Shown: piece after piece, positions 1-8,148 of the stretch
Numbering within the stretch: the first letter of the stretch is position 1
Layout: the number at the start of each line of letters is the position of its first letter
Translations under genes and position numbers: made by a program
Assembly: GCF_900114015.1 (NCBI RefSeq)
Contig: NZ_FORN01000010.1
Location: 1 to 64,000, forward strand
Direction: 5' to 3'
DNA from: Caulobacter sp. UNC279MFTsu5.1
Lineage (GTDB): Bacteria; Pseudomonadota; Alphaproteobacteria; Caulobacterales; Caulobacteraceae
DNA length: 64,000 nucleotides
Notes under the pieces: generated by a model
What the model saw: the letters and a program-made list of their open reading frames with translations, nothing else
Database searches by the model: none
What the model was told of the DNA's origin: nothing

Positions 1-350
1 AAGGCCGCGAAGGTCGCAGGCCTTAGCGCCCTCCCCATCGCCTCGAGGTGAGTTGATCATACGGCGGCGCGGGAGGGGGAGGATAAGTGATTTCGAAGCT
101 TTGATTTCGTTGAGGAAACACGCCAGGAGCGAGGGGGAGAAGTTTTTTGGTGGCGTTCACTTGTTGGCGCGACGTTGATTTCGGCTTTCGACCCAAATAC
201 GCCCTCTCCCTTTGGGAGAGGGAGGGGCCCGTCGCGAAGCGATGGGAGGGTGAGGGGTTACGAGGTTTGACGGTGTGCCGGCGCTCCGTCGGACGCCGTA
301 ACCCCTCACCCCAACCCTCTCCCTATGGGAGAGGGGGCAGTTTGCCACTC
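1..350. other. Intergenic region with possible upstream CDS tail
   Basis: No complete gene is visible. Frame 1 from the window edge is open for 16 codons and stops with TGA at 49-51; it could be the C-terminus of a plus-strand gene cut by the edge, but it is too short to support. The rest is a purine-rich stretch followed by a large palindromic repeat (199-337). The downstream end of the desaturase gene (minus strand) lies immediately to the right. Confidence 0.4.
199..337. repeat. Palindromic intergenic repeat (CCCTCTCCC hairpin family)
   Basis: Two near-identical hairpins, each CCCTCTCCC - 3 nt - GGGAGAGGG (202-222 and 315-335), flank a larger inverted repeat whose 15-bp arms are at about 248-262 and 297-311. 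The whole can fold into a branched cruciform. It lies downstream of the minus-strand desaturase gene and may act as a 3' mRNA structure. Elements with this CCTCTCCC/GGGAGAGG core are common intergenic repeats in high-GC Proteobacteria (recalled, not searched). Confidence 0.75.
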
Positions 351-1264
<914 letters not shown>

Positions 1265-1268
<4 letters not shown>

Positions 1269-1669
1269 GCGGCGGCCTCCCCAGCGGCGAACGCCGGCGG
1301 CGGCCAGGCCTCGCCCGCCTTCAGCGCCAGGCGGGGCGCGCCGTCGGCGGTCTTCAGGACCAGGACGCCGTCGGCCGACTTGGCGGCCAGGGCGGCGGAC
1401 CACGGCAGGTCGCGGGCCACGTAGCCGTCGCCCTTGCGCCAGGCGATCAGGGCCCGCTCGCGCGACCGCGCCACCAGGCCGGCGCCGTCGGCGGCGATCC
1501 ACACGGCGTCGACCGGATCGTCCGGAAACTCCACGGCCAGCAGGGCCCGGGCGCCGTCGGCGTCGAGCGGCGGGGTCGGCCGCGGGATCCGCGCCCAGGC
1601 CGCGAGGGCGACCAGCAGGCCGACGGCGGCGGCCGAGCCAAGCAGTTGAATCAACAGCGCCTTGTCCAA
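1265..1669 (-). CDS. Small membrane-anchored protein, function unknown
   Basis: 134 aa. One N-terminal hydrophobic segment (about residues 7-26) without a lipobox or clear signal cleavage site, followed by a soluble domain of about 100 residues rich in Ala, Val and Trp. The distal part resembles a short beta-rich domain (alternating DGAGLVARS, DGVLVLKTA-type strands). I recognise no family. It is the first gene of a two-gene operon with the hydroxylase: its TGA overlaps the downstream GTG by four bases. That coupling suggests it assists or tethers the hydroxylase, but this is inference. Confidence 0.75.
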
Positions 1670-1851
1670 GGCAACGCGTCCTCCCCGGAATGCCTGACGC
1701 CAGCGTCACGCTCCGCCGGTCCAGCGTCAAGGGCGAGGTTCGGCCCGGCGCAGAGACCCCGTCCCTGCATCCTGGGTGTCTACGCCCCGCCGTTCCCGGG
1801 CGTCCTGTCCCCCAAGCCTGGCCGTCGCCTGCACGTCGCCGACCGGTCGGC

Positions 1852-1882
1852 AAAAAGCGCGCCCCCATTTGGGGGCGCGCTT
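1852..1882 (-). terminator. Rho-independent terminator
   Basis: Read on the minus strand, a perfect 12-bp stem (arms 1855-1866 and 1871-1882, 4-nt loop) is followed by a run of five T. It lies 34 bp past the stop codon of the outer-membrane barrel gene and should end its transcript before the next minus-strand operon. Confidence 0.88.
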
Positions 1883-1915
1883 CCTTCGTTTCAGGACTTG
1901 GTTCCGGACGGCCCG

Positions 1916-2461
1916 CTAGAACTTCCGGGCGTAGCCCACCGCCACCACGTTGGCGTCGGCCGCGTCGTTGTCGCGGAACTGCTGGCGGGTGTAGTCGACG
2001 CGCACGCCGTTCTTGTCGTCGACCTTGTACTGGGCGCCGACCCCGTAGTTGACGCTGTCGGCGTCGAACTTGCTCTCGGCCCCGGCCAGGGTCTGCCTGA
2101 ACTGGGTGTTGCCGTAGCCGACGCGGCCGATCAGGTCGATCTTCGGGGTCACGGGCAGGAAGCCGACGCCATAGACGGCGGCCTGGTGGGTCTGCTCGAT
2201 GTTGGACCGCACGCCGTTGGTGTCGATGTCGTCGTCCTTGACGCCGCCGGACAGCTCGCCCTCGACGCCGAAGTGCGGGGTCAGCTTGGCGCCCAGACGG
2301 CCCTGCACGGCGCCGGTGTCGGCGCCCTCGGCGCGGGATCCGGCATAGCCGAGGGTCCCGTAGACTCCGGTGTCCTGGGCGTGGGACAGGGTTGGGGCGG
2401 CGGCGACCGCCATGGCGACCACGGGCGCGGCCAGGACGGCCGCCGACATGAGAGTTTTCAT
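1916..2461 (-). CDS. Opacity/OmpA-like outer-membrane beta-barrel protein
   Basis: 181 aa. A Sec signal peptide ends in SHA at about residue 28, leaving a mature chain of roughly 150 residues of alternating polar/hydrophobic strands ending in an aromatic residue (YARKF), the usual outer-membrane assembly signal. Repeated G-x-G-Y strand patterns (YGTLGYAG, VGYGNTQF, YGVGAQYKV) fit an eight-stranded barrel of the OmpW/opacity porin superfamily. The start at 2461 is preceded by AAGGAG at good spacing; the open frame upstream of it lacks this. It stands alone, bounded by a terminator downstream and a divergent promoter region upstream. Its ligand or role is unknown. Confidence 0.85.
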   Translation of the reverse strand: MKTLMSAAVLAAPVVAMAVAAAPTLSHAQDTGVYGTLGYAGSRAEGADTGAVQGRLGAKLTPHFGVEGELSGGVKDDDIDTNGVRSNIEQTHQAAVYGVGFLPVTPKIDLIGRVGYGNTQFRQTLAGAESKFDADSVNYGVGAQYKVDDKNGVRVDYTRQQFRDNDAADANVVAVGYARKF

Positions 2462-2775
2462 TGTTGTACTCCTTGGTACTGGCGCGAGGCAGGGGGAGCG
2501 CCTCGGCCTGCCCTGGATAGCCACGCCCTGGGGCGGCGATAGGACCCTCCCGGGACCGTTTGGGGCCATTGCGTGTCGTTCCCGACATGTCCGTGGCGAT
2601 TGTGGCGGCGCGGAATCGTTCCGTGTCCGGCGTCGAAAGCGGCGGGGTGTGGCCTGGATGCCGCGCAGGGAAACGTGACGCCCGCGTCAGGCGTGCTATG
2701 GATCGGCCAACTGAGCCAGGACGCGCCCGCACCTCTTTAGAGGGGAGGCGCGCCAGCGTCACCGGGACCGCCGCC
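2462..2775. promoter_or_regulatory. Divergent promoter region between barrel gene and ketoacyl synthase
   Basis: About 310 bp without a convincing gene. It must hold the promoters of both flanking genes. A candidate Caulobacter-type housekeeping promoter for the plus-strand gene is GTGACG (2675-2680), 14 bp, GCTATG (2695-2700). If right, transcription starts near 2707, excluding the in-frame ATG at 2698 as the start of the ketoacyl synthase. The promoter call is an eye match only. Confidence 0.4.
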
Positions 2776-3891
2776 TTGCCTAAAGCCGTCATCGTCGCCA
2801 CGGGGCTGTACACCCCGCCGTTCAGCGTTTCGAACACCGAGCTGGTCGAAGCCTTCAACACCTATGTCGAGCGCTTCAACGCCGCCAACGCCGAGGCGAT
2901 CGCCGCCGGCGAGGTCGCGGCGCTGGCCCCCTCCTCGCCCGAGTTCATCGAGAAGGCCTCGGGCATCAAGGCCCGCTACGTGATGAACAAGGCCGGGATC
3001 GTCGACCCGGAGGTCATGCGCCCGATCCTGCCCGAACGGCCCAACGAGGAAATCTCGATCCTGGCCGAGATGGCCGTCGAGGCCGCCCGGCAGGCGATCG
3101 AGCGCTGGGGCAAGCCGGTCTCGGAGATCGGCGCGGTGATCTGCGCGGCCTCGAACATGCAGCGCGCCTATCCGGCCATGGCCATCGAGGTGCAGCAGGC
3201 CCTGGGGATCGACGGCTTCGCCTTCGACATGAACGTCGCCTGCTCCTCGGCCACCTTCGGCATCAAGACCGCCGCCGACTTCATCGCCACCGGCAGCGCC
3301 AAGGCCGTGCTGATGGTCAATCCCGAGATCTGCTCGGGCCACCTGAACTTCACCGACCGCGACAGCCACTTCATCTTCGGCGACGTGGCCACGGCCGTGA
3401 TCCTGGAGGCGGAAAACCAGGCCAAGGACGGCTGGGAGATCCTGGGCACGCGGCTGAAGACCCAGTTCTCCAACAACATCCGCAACAACTTCGGCTTCCT
3501 CAACCGCACGGCCCCGGAAGGGATCGGCGCCAAGGACAAGCTGTTCGTGCAGGAAGGCCGCAAGGTGTTCCGCGAGGTGGTGCCGATGGTCAGCGAGATG
3601 ATCGTCGAGCACGCCGGCGACATCGGCGTCGATCCGACGGGCCTCAAGCGCCTGTGGCTTCATCAAGCCAACATCAACATGAACGATCTCATCGCGCGAA
3701 AAGTGCTGGGCCGCGACCCCGAGCCCGGCGAGAACGTGATCATCCTGGACACCTACGCCAACACCAGCTCGGCCGGCTCGATCATCGCCTTCCACACCGC
3801 CAGCGACGACTTCGCGGCCGGTGAGACGGGCCTGATCTGCAGCTTCGGCGCGGGCTATTCGGCCGGGACGGTGTTCGTGCGCAAGCGGTAG
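2776..3891 (+). CDS. 3-oxoacyl-ACP synthase III family protein (FabH-like)
   Basis: Thiolase-fold condensing enzyme of 371 aa. The KAS III Cys-His-Asn triad is in place: Cys156 in NVACSSATFG, His296 in LWLHQANINMN and Asn329 in YANTSSAGS. The insertion around residues 30-60 and the sequence SPEFIEKASGIKARYV match the branch containing the Pseudomonas PA3286-type enzyme, reported to condense medium-chain acyl-CoA with malonyl-ACP rather than acetyl-CoA (recalled family knowledge). I chose the TTG at 2776 because the protein then starts at the conserved LPKAVIVATGLYTPPF; the ATG at 2698 would add an unconserved tail and lies at a candidate promoter. Single gene, convergent with the protease gene. 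Acyl specificity is inferred. Confidence 0.88.
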   Translation: MPKAVIVATGLYTPPFSVSNTELVEAFNTYVERFNAANAEAIAAGEVAALAPSSPEFIEKASGIKARYVMNKAGIVDPEVMRPILPERPNEEISILAEMAVEAARQAIERWGKPVSEIGAVICAASNMQRAYPAMAIEVQQALGIDGFAFDMNVACSSATFGIKTAADFIATGSAKAVLMVNPEICSGHLNFTDRDSHFIFGDVATAVILEAENQAKDGWEILGTRLKTQFSNNIRNNFGFLNRTAPEGIGAKDKLFVQEGRKVFREVVPMVSEMIVEHAGDIGVDPTGLKRLWLHQANINMNDLIARKVLGRDPEPGENVIILDTYANTSSAGSIIAFHTASDDFAAGETGLICSFGAGYSAGTVFVRKR

Positions 3892-3894
3892 CGA

Positions 3895-3924
3895 CCGGGG
3901 ACATGCACTTGTGCGTGTCCCCGG
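3895..3924. repeat. GGGGACATGC hairpin repeat, copy 1 (possible bidirectional terminator)
   Basis: A 14-bp stem with one T-G wobble and a TT loop lies between two convergent genes. The same core recurs at 21933-21960 and, inverted and degenerate, at 21983-22010. There is no T-run, so it is more likely a dispersed palindrome that stabilises 3' ends than a classical terminator. Confidence 0.75.
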
Positions 3925-3937
3925 CCCTGCTCCGGTC

Positions 3938-5113
3938 CTATTTCGGATGCGCCGCCTTCCAGTCCATCGCCCGGCGGATGCGGTTCCCCACCGCCGGGTG
4001 GTCGTAGAACAGCACCTCTTCCAGCCGGCCCGGCGTCGCCGCGCGGTACTCGATGGTCTTGACCAGGGCCTTGGACAGGCCGTCGGGCTCGTTGAAATGG
4101 GCCAGGCTGTAGTGGTCGGCGTCGCTTTCGGCGATCCGGATCAGGCTGTTGGTCACCGGCTGGCCCAGCAGGCCCAGCACGCCCAGGATCACCGCCAGGA
4201 CCGGCAGGCCGGCCGGGTCCGCCAGGCCCTTGATCGTGTCGCCGCCCATCAGGGCGCGGACCGGCGCGAACAGGCGGTCGACCAGGAAGAAGGCGACGAT
4301 GGCCAGCAGGCTCATGCCGCCCGCGATCCACAGGGCGTGGTGGTGGGCGTAGTGGCCCATCTCGTGGCCGACCACGCCGCGCACCTCGGCCAGGTCCGCG
4401 CCCTGCTTGAACATGGTGTCGCTCATCGCCACCCGCGCCGAGCCGAACAGGCCCGAGACGTTGGCGGTGTAGGCGTTGGACTGCTTGGAGCCGTCGTAGA
4501 CGAAGATCTTGTCGCTGGGGATGCCGTTGGCCTTGGCCATGGCCACGACCTGGTCGCGCACCGGACCGGCTGGGGCGGGCGTGTAGTGGTTGAAGATCGG
4601 TTCGATATAGATCGGGGCCAGCACCATCATGGTGGTGATGAACACCGCCGTCAGGCCGCCGCTCCACAGCCACCAGGTGCGCGGCGCCTTGCGGATCAGG
4701 GCGTACAACGCCGTCAGGAACAGGCCAAACAGCACCGCGCCGATCGCCGTGCCGATCGCGTGCTCGCCCAGCCAGCCACCGAAGGCCTGGCTGGTCAGGC
4801 CGTACTGCTTTTGCCGCCACCAGTCGGCATAGATCGACCAGGGCAGGCTCAGGACGCTGTCGATCAGCAGATAGGCGACGCCGACCACCAGGCTGACCAA
4901 GACGGGCCGGGCCTTGCGACGCTCCAGCCGCCGGCGCAGCTCCGCCAGAACGCCCCAGCGCACGATCAGGAACGACACCAGCGCCGAGACCAGAAAGCCC
5001 CACAGCAGCAGCCAGTGCCCGCCCTGCGTATAGGCCGTGGCCTTGGCGTGCGCCTCGGGCGGCAGTTGCGCCAGATAGGCCGCGGTGGCGGCGGCCGGAT
5101 CGAACAGAGCCAA
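3938..5113 (-). CDS. M48 family (Ste24-type) membrane metallopeptidase
   Basis: 391 aa integral-membrane zinc endopeptidase of the CAAX prenyl protease 1 family. Zinc motif HEMGH at about residues 250-254, with the third ligand Glu in ESDADHYS some 65-70 residues later. Several hydrophobic segments at about 33-50, 70-88, 115-140, 150-170, 263-283 and 300-320 match the Ste24 layout, as do the YDGSKQSNAYTANVSG and FYDHPAVGNRI signatures. Bacteria lack the farnesyl maturation role; homologues are thought to act in membrane protein quality control. Two TTG codons are possible starts (5131 and 5113). I prefer 5113, which has GGGGGA six bases upstream. It is divergent from the ABC binding-protein gene. 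Confidence 0.9.
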   Translation of the reverse strand: MALFDPAAATAAYLAQLPPEAHAKATAYTQGGHWLLLWGFLVSALVSFLIVRWGVLAELRRRLERRKARPVLVSLVVGVAYLLIDSVLSLPWSIYADWWRQKQYGLTSQAFGGWLGEHAIGTAIGAVLFGLFLTALYALIRKAPRTWWLWSGGLTAVFITTMMVLAPIYIEPIFNHYTPAPAGPVRDQVVAMAKANGIPSDKIFVYDGSKQSNAYTANVSGLFGSARVAMSDTMFKQGADLAEVRGVVGHEMGHYAHHHALWIAGGMSLLAIVAFFLVDRLFAPVRALMGGDTIKGLADPAGLPVLAVILGVLGLLGQPVTNSLIRIAESDADHYSLAHFNEPDGLSKALVKTIEYRAATPGRLEEVLFYDHPAVGNRIRRAMDWKAAHPK

Positions 5114-5284
5114 TGAAAATCCCCCGGTCAACGATGCGGTCCCGCAGCAAGCCAGAGCCGAGGCGCGCCGTCAGGTTAAATCGCGGTCAGGTTGGATTCC
5201 GCGGGGCGGCGGCGAGGCTTGCCTCTGGCGGCGGCGCGCGGGGCGTATAGAAATGCGCGGATGATTTCGTCTTTCGAGGCTCGC

Positions 5285-6079
5285 ATGCGATTCCCCGCCC
5301 GTCGTGAACTGATGATCGCCCTGGCGCTCGGCGCGGTCGCCCTGGCCGGCTGCGGCGGCAAGACCGGCGACGTGGCGGAGACCGGCCTCAAGCGCGTCGA
5401 GGCGACCAAGACCCTGCGCATCGGGCTGGAAGGCACCTATCCGCCGTTCAACTTCCAGGACAAGGACGGCCAGCTGACCGGGTTCGAGGTCGACTTCGCC
5501 AAGGCCCTGGCGGCCCAGATGAAGGTCAAGGCCGAGTTCCACCCCTCACCGTTCGCCGGCCTGCTGGGGGCGCTGGAGTCCAAGCGGATCGACGTGGTGA
5601 TCAACCAGATCACCATCACGCCGGAACGGGCCGCCAAGTACGATTTCTCGCGACCCTACACGGTCTCGGGCATCCAGATCATCGTCCGCAAGGGCCAGGC
5701 GGGGATCGCCGCGCCGGCCGACCTGGCGGGCAAGAAGGTCGGGGTCGGCCTGGGCACCAATTACGAGAGCTGGCTGCGGGCCAACGTCCCCGCGGCCGTG
5801 GTCCGCACCTATGACGACGACCCGACCAAGTACCAGGACCTGAAGGCCAGCCGCATCGACGCGGTGCTGAACGACCGGCTGGTGGCGGCCGACTTCGTCA
5901 AGACCTCGCCCGATTTCGTCGCCTCCGGTCCGCCCTTCGCCAGCCAGGGCATGGGCGTGGCCATGCTGCGCGACCCGGCCCTGAAGGTCACCGTCGACGA
6001 GGCCATCGACGCCCTGCGCGCCAACGGCCAGCTGGCTGCGATCTCGGTGAAGTGGTTCGGGCAGGACGTGACGAAGTGA
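5285..6079 (+). CDS. Polar amino-acid ABC transporter substrate-binding lipoprotein
   Basis: 264 aa family-3 solute-binding protein. An N-terminal basic stretch, hydrophobic core and lipobox LAGC (Cys at about residue 23) predict a lipoprotein facing the periplasm. The family motif LRIGLEGTYPPFNFQDKDG is followed by GFEVDFAKALA, and the first lobe contains DVVINQITITPERAAKYDFS, where the family's ligand-binding Arg/Asp pair lies. This pattern fits cystine/glutamine/histidine-type transporters; the exact amino acid is not readable. GAGG precedes the ATG at 5285. It is the first gene of a transporter set, but a 110-bp repeat separates it from the permease gene. Confidence 0.92.
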   Translation: MRFPARRELMIALALGAVALAGCGGKTGDVAETGLKRVEATKTLRIGLEGTYPPFNFQDKDGQLTGFEVDFAKALAAQMKVKAEFHPSPFAGLLGALESKRIDVVINQITITPERAAKYDFSRPYTVSGIQIIVRKGQAGIAAPADLAGKKVGVGLGTNYESWLRANVPAAVVRTYDDDPTKYQDLKASRIDAVLNDRLVAADFVKTSPDFVASGPPFASQGMGVAMLRDPALKVTVDEAIDALRANGQLAAISVKWFGQDVTK

Positions 6080-6092
6080 TCGTCACCGTCCC

Positions 6093-6204
6093 GGTTGTCA
6101 TCCCGGAAGCGCGTAGCGCTGTCCGGGACCCAGGTGACTGGGCTAAGGCAGTGCAGCCGCCCCTGGATCCCGGACAGCCTCTACGAGGCTTCCGGGACGA
6201 CAAC
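6093..6204. repeat. 112-bp double-hairpin intergenic repeat, copy 1
   Basis: Terminal inverted repeats of 17 nt (GGTTGTCATCCCGGAAGC and its near-complement, one mismatch) enclose two hairpins. Each has the outline CCCGGA-AGC...GCT-TCCGGG, joined by a linker containing GACTGGG and CCCTGGATCC. Other copies are at 16071-16184 and 29843-29955. This copy sits inside the amino-acid ABC operon, ending 4 bp before the GGGAGG ribosome site of the permease gene. Confidence 0.9.
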
Positions 6205-6218
6205 GACGGGAGGCGTAC

Positions 6219-6875
6219 TTGAACGCCGCCCTCGACCTCATCCTCCAGTCCGCCCCGCTGCTCCTGAAAGGCGCGGTCTACACCGTGCTGCTCAGCCTGA
6301 TCGGCATGGGCGCGGGCCTGGTCATCGGCTTCGGCCTGGCGCTGATGCGGCTGTCGCGGAGTCCGCTGCTGCGCTGGCCGGCGGCGGTCTATGTCTCGGC
6401 GATCCGGGGCACGCCGCTGCTGGTGCAGCTGTTCCTGATCTATTACGGCCTGCCGCAGCTGGGCGTGCAGCTGCCGCCGCTGCTGGCGGCCGGGATCGGC
6501 TTTTCGATCAATATCGGGGCCTATGCCGGCGAGATCCTGCGCAGCGCCATCGCCGCCGTCGACAAGGGCCAGTGGGAGGCCGCCAGCGTGCTGGGCATGA
6601 GCCGCGGCCAGGCCCTGCGCCGGGTGATCCTGCCCCAGGCCGCCCGCACCGCCGTCGCGCCGCTGTCCAACAGCTTCATCAGCCTGGTCAAGGACACCTC
6701 CCTGGCCGCCACCATCCAGGTGCCCGAGCTGTTCCGCCAGGCCCAGCTGATCACCGCCCGCACCTACGAGATCTTCGCCATGTACCTGGCGGCCGCCGCC
6801 CTCTACTGGATCCTGTCCAGCCTGCTGGCCCTGGGCCAGACCCGGCTGGAACGCCGGGCGGAGGGCCGCCGATGA
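6219..6875 (+). CDS. Polar amino-acid ABC transporter permease
   Basis: 218 aa HisM/GlnP-type inner-membrane permease. About five hydrophobic segments are visible (roughly 10-30, 37-47, 55-80, 90-105 and 180-205). The cytoplasmic EAA loop, which docks with the ATPase, is clear: EAASVLGMSRGQALRRVILP followed by SLVKDTSLAATI. The start is a TTG at 6219, supported by a strong GGGAGG five bases upstream and by alignment with the family N-terminus (LDLILQSAPLLLKGA). Its stop overlaps the ATPase start by ATGA. Only one permease is present, so it probably works as a homodimer. Confidence 0.92.
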   Translation: MNAALDLILQSAPLLLKGAVYTVLLSLIGMGAGLVIGFGLALMRLSRSPLLRWPAAVYVSAIRGTPLLVQLFLIYYGLPQLGVQLPPLLAAGIGFSINIGAYAGEILRSAIAAVDKGQWEAASVLGMSRGQALRRVILPQAARTAVAPLSNSFISLVKDTSLAATIQVPELFRQAQLITARTYEIFAMYLAAAALYWILSSLLALGQTRLERRAEGRR

Positions 6876-7627
6876 GCCCGGTCTTGGGGAGCGCGATCGA
6901 CGCCAAGGGCCTGATCAAGCGCTTCGGCGCCACCGCCGTCGTGAACGGCGTCGACCTGACCGTGTCGCCCGGCGAGACCGTCGCGGTCATCGGCCCCAGC
7001 GGCTCGGGCAAGAGCACCCTGCTGCGCTGCCTGGCGGGGCTGGAGGTCATCGACGGCGGGACCCTGACCGTGGCCGGCGTCACCGCGGGCGCCAAGCCGC
7101 CCCTGGCCCGCGCCCTGAAGGGCCGCGTCGGCTTCGTGTTCCAGAGCTTCAACCTCTTCCCGCACCGCACGGCCCTGCAGAACGTCGCCGAGGGTCCGAT
7201 CGTGGTGCGCGGCGAAACGCCGGCCGCCGCCCACGCCAAGGCGCACGCCCTGCTGACCAAGGTGGGTCTGGCCCACCGCGTCGACGCCTATCCTCGCGAG
7301 CTGTCGGGCGGCCAGCAGCAGCGCTGCGCCATCGCCCGGGCCCTGGCCATGGATCCGCAGGTCATCCTGTTCGACGAACCGACCTCGGCCCTGGATCCGG
7401 AGCTGGTCGGCGAGGTGCTGACCGTGATCCGCGACCTGGCCGCCGAGAGACGGACCATGGTCATCGTCACCCATCAGATGGACTTCGCGCGCGATGTGGC
7501 CGATCGGACGCTGTTCATGGATGACGGCGTTATAATTGAACAAGGCCCTTCCGCCGAAGTGCTTGGTTCGCCTAAGGAAGAGCGTACGCGGCGATTCCTC
7601 AGCAAGGTGAGCGGCCTAAGGTCATAA
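6872..7627 (+). CDS. Polar amino-acid ABC transporter ATP-binding protein
   Basis: 251 aa ATPase subunit that energises the permease. Walker A GPSGSGKST at residues 41-49, Q-loop in VFQSFNLFPH, signature LSGGQQQR, Walker B VILFDEPTSALDPE and switch His in VTHQMDFARDVA are all intact. The PAAT branch is indicated by FNLFPHRTALQNV. The ATG at 6872 overlaps the permease stop by four bases; the long open frame running upstream to 6095 only reads across the repeat and the permease. It is the last gene of the transporter operon. Confidence 0.94.
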   Translation: MSPVLGSAIDAKGLIKRFGATAVVNGVDLTVSPGETVAVIGPSGSGKSTLLRCLAGLEVIDGGTLTVAGVTAGAKPPLARALKGRVGFVFQSFNLFPHRTALQNVAEGPIVVRGETPAAAHAKAHALLTKVGLAHRVDAYPRELSGGQQQRCAIARALAMDPQVILFDEPTSALDPELVGEVLTVIRDLAAERRTMVIVTHQMDFARDVADRTLFMDDGVIIEQGPSAEVLGSPKEERTRRFLSKVSGLRS

Positions 7628-7689
7628 TTTGGCCTCCGGCGCCCCTCACCTCCTCTCCGCCGACGCCGTGTGCTGTGAGGCGAGGTCCA

Positions 7690-7992
7690 GTGAAACCCTA
7701 TATCGATCTGCAAGGCGCATCAGGCGCCGTCTACCGTTACAAGCTGGCCGAGGATCGCGATCCTCGGACGACGATCGCTGGCAATTTCGTCTTCGTCGAC
7801 GCGACCGGAACGGTCGTCTACGCGGGCGAGGCCAACAACCTGCACGGGGCCGGCAATCGCTTCCCCGAGGCGGCGATGAAGCACAAGGCCGAGTATCTCT
7901 ACACCCGCCTGAACGTCTCGGGCGCCTCGCGCTCGGACGAGCTGCAGGACATCGTGGCCGCGCTGCAGCCGGCCATGAACAAGGGCGAGTAG
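7690..7992 (+). CDS. Small protein with possible degenerate GIY-YIG-like fold
   Basis: 100 aa, no signal peptide or membrane segment. The middle reads GNFVFVDATGTVVYAGEANNL (about residues 36-56). This mirrors the start of the GIY-YIG nuclease domain of UvrC-like proteins, where a GVY strand is followed by VxYVGKAKNL. Here the first tripeptide is NFV and the second YAG, and the catalytic Arg usually after the NL is replaced by a GAGNRF stretch. The C-terminal half is alpha-helical and ends with a conserved-looking DELQDIVAALQPAMN. The GTG at 7690 has GAGG four bases upstream. It lies alone between the ABC operon and recG. The fold assignment is inference; hypothetical protein is the safe name. 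Confidence 0.65.
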   Translation: MKPYIDLQGASGAVYRYKLAEDRDPRTTIAGNFVFVDATGTVVYAGEANNLHGAGNRFPEAAMKHKAEYLYTRLNVSGASRSDELQDIVAALQPAMNKGE

Positions 7993-8148
7993 CGCCCGCG
8001 TTCGGATTTCCGGGGACGGCGGAGGCGTCACTCCCCCCGGGATCCGGCCGACCTTTTACGGTCAAGTTTCCCCAAATGCCCGAACGGCACAAAAAGAGAA
8101 CATAGCGGCGTCCACATCCGTCGCGGGCTTCGCTATGGTGGGAGCCGC

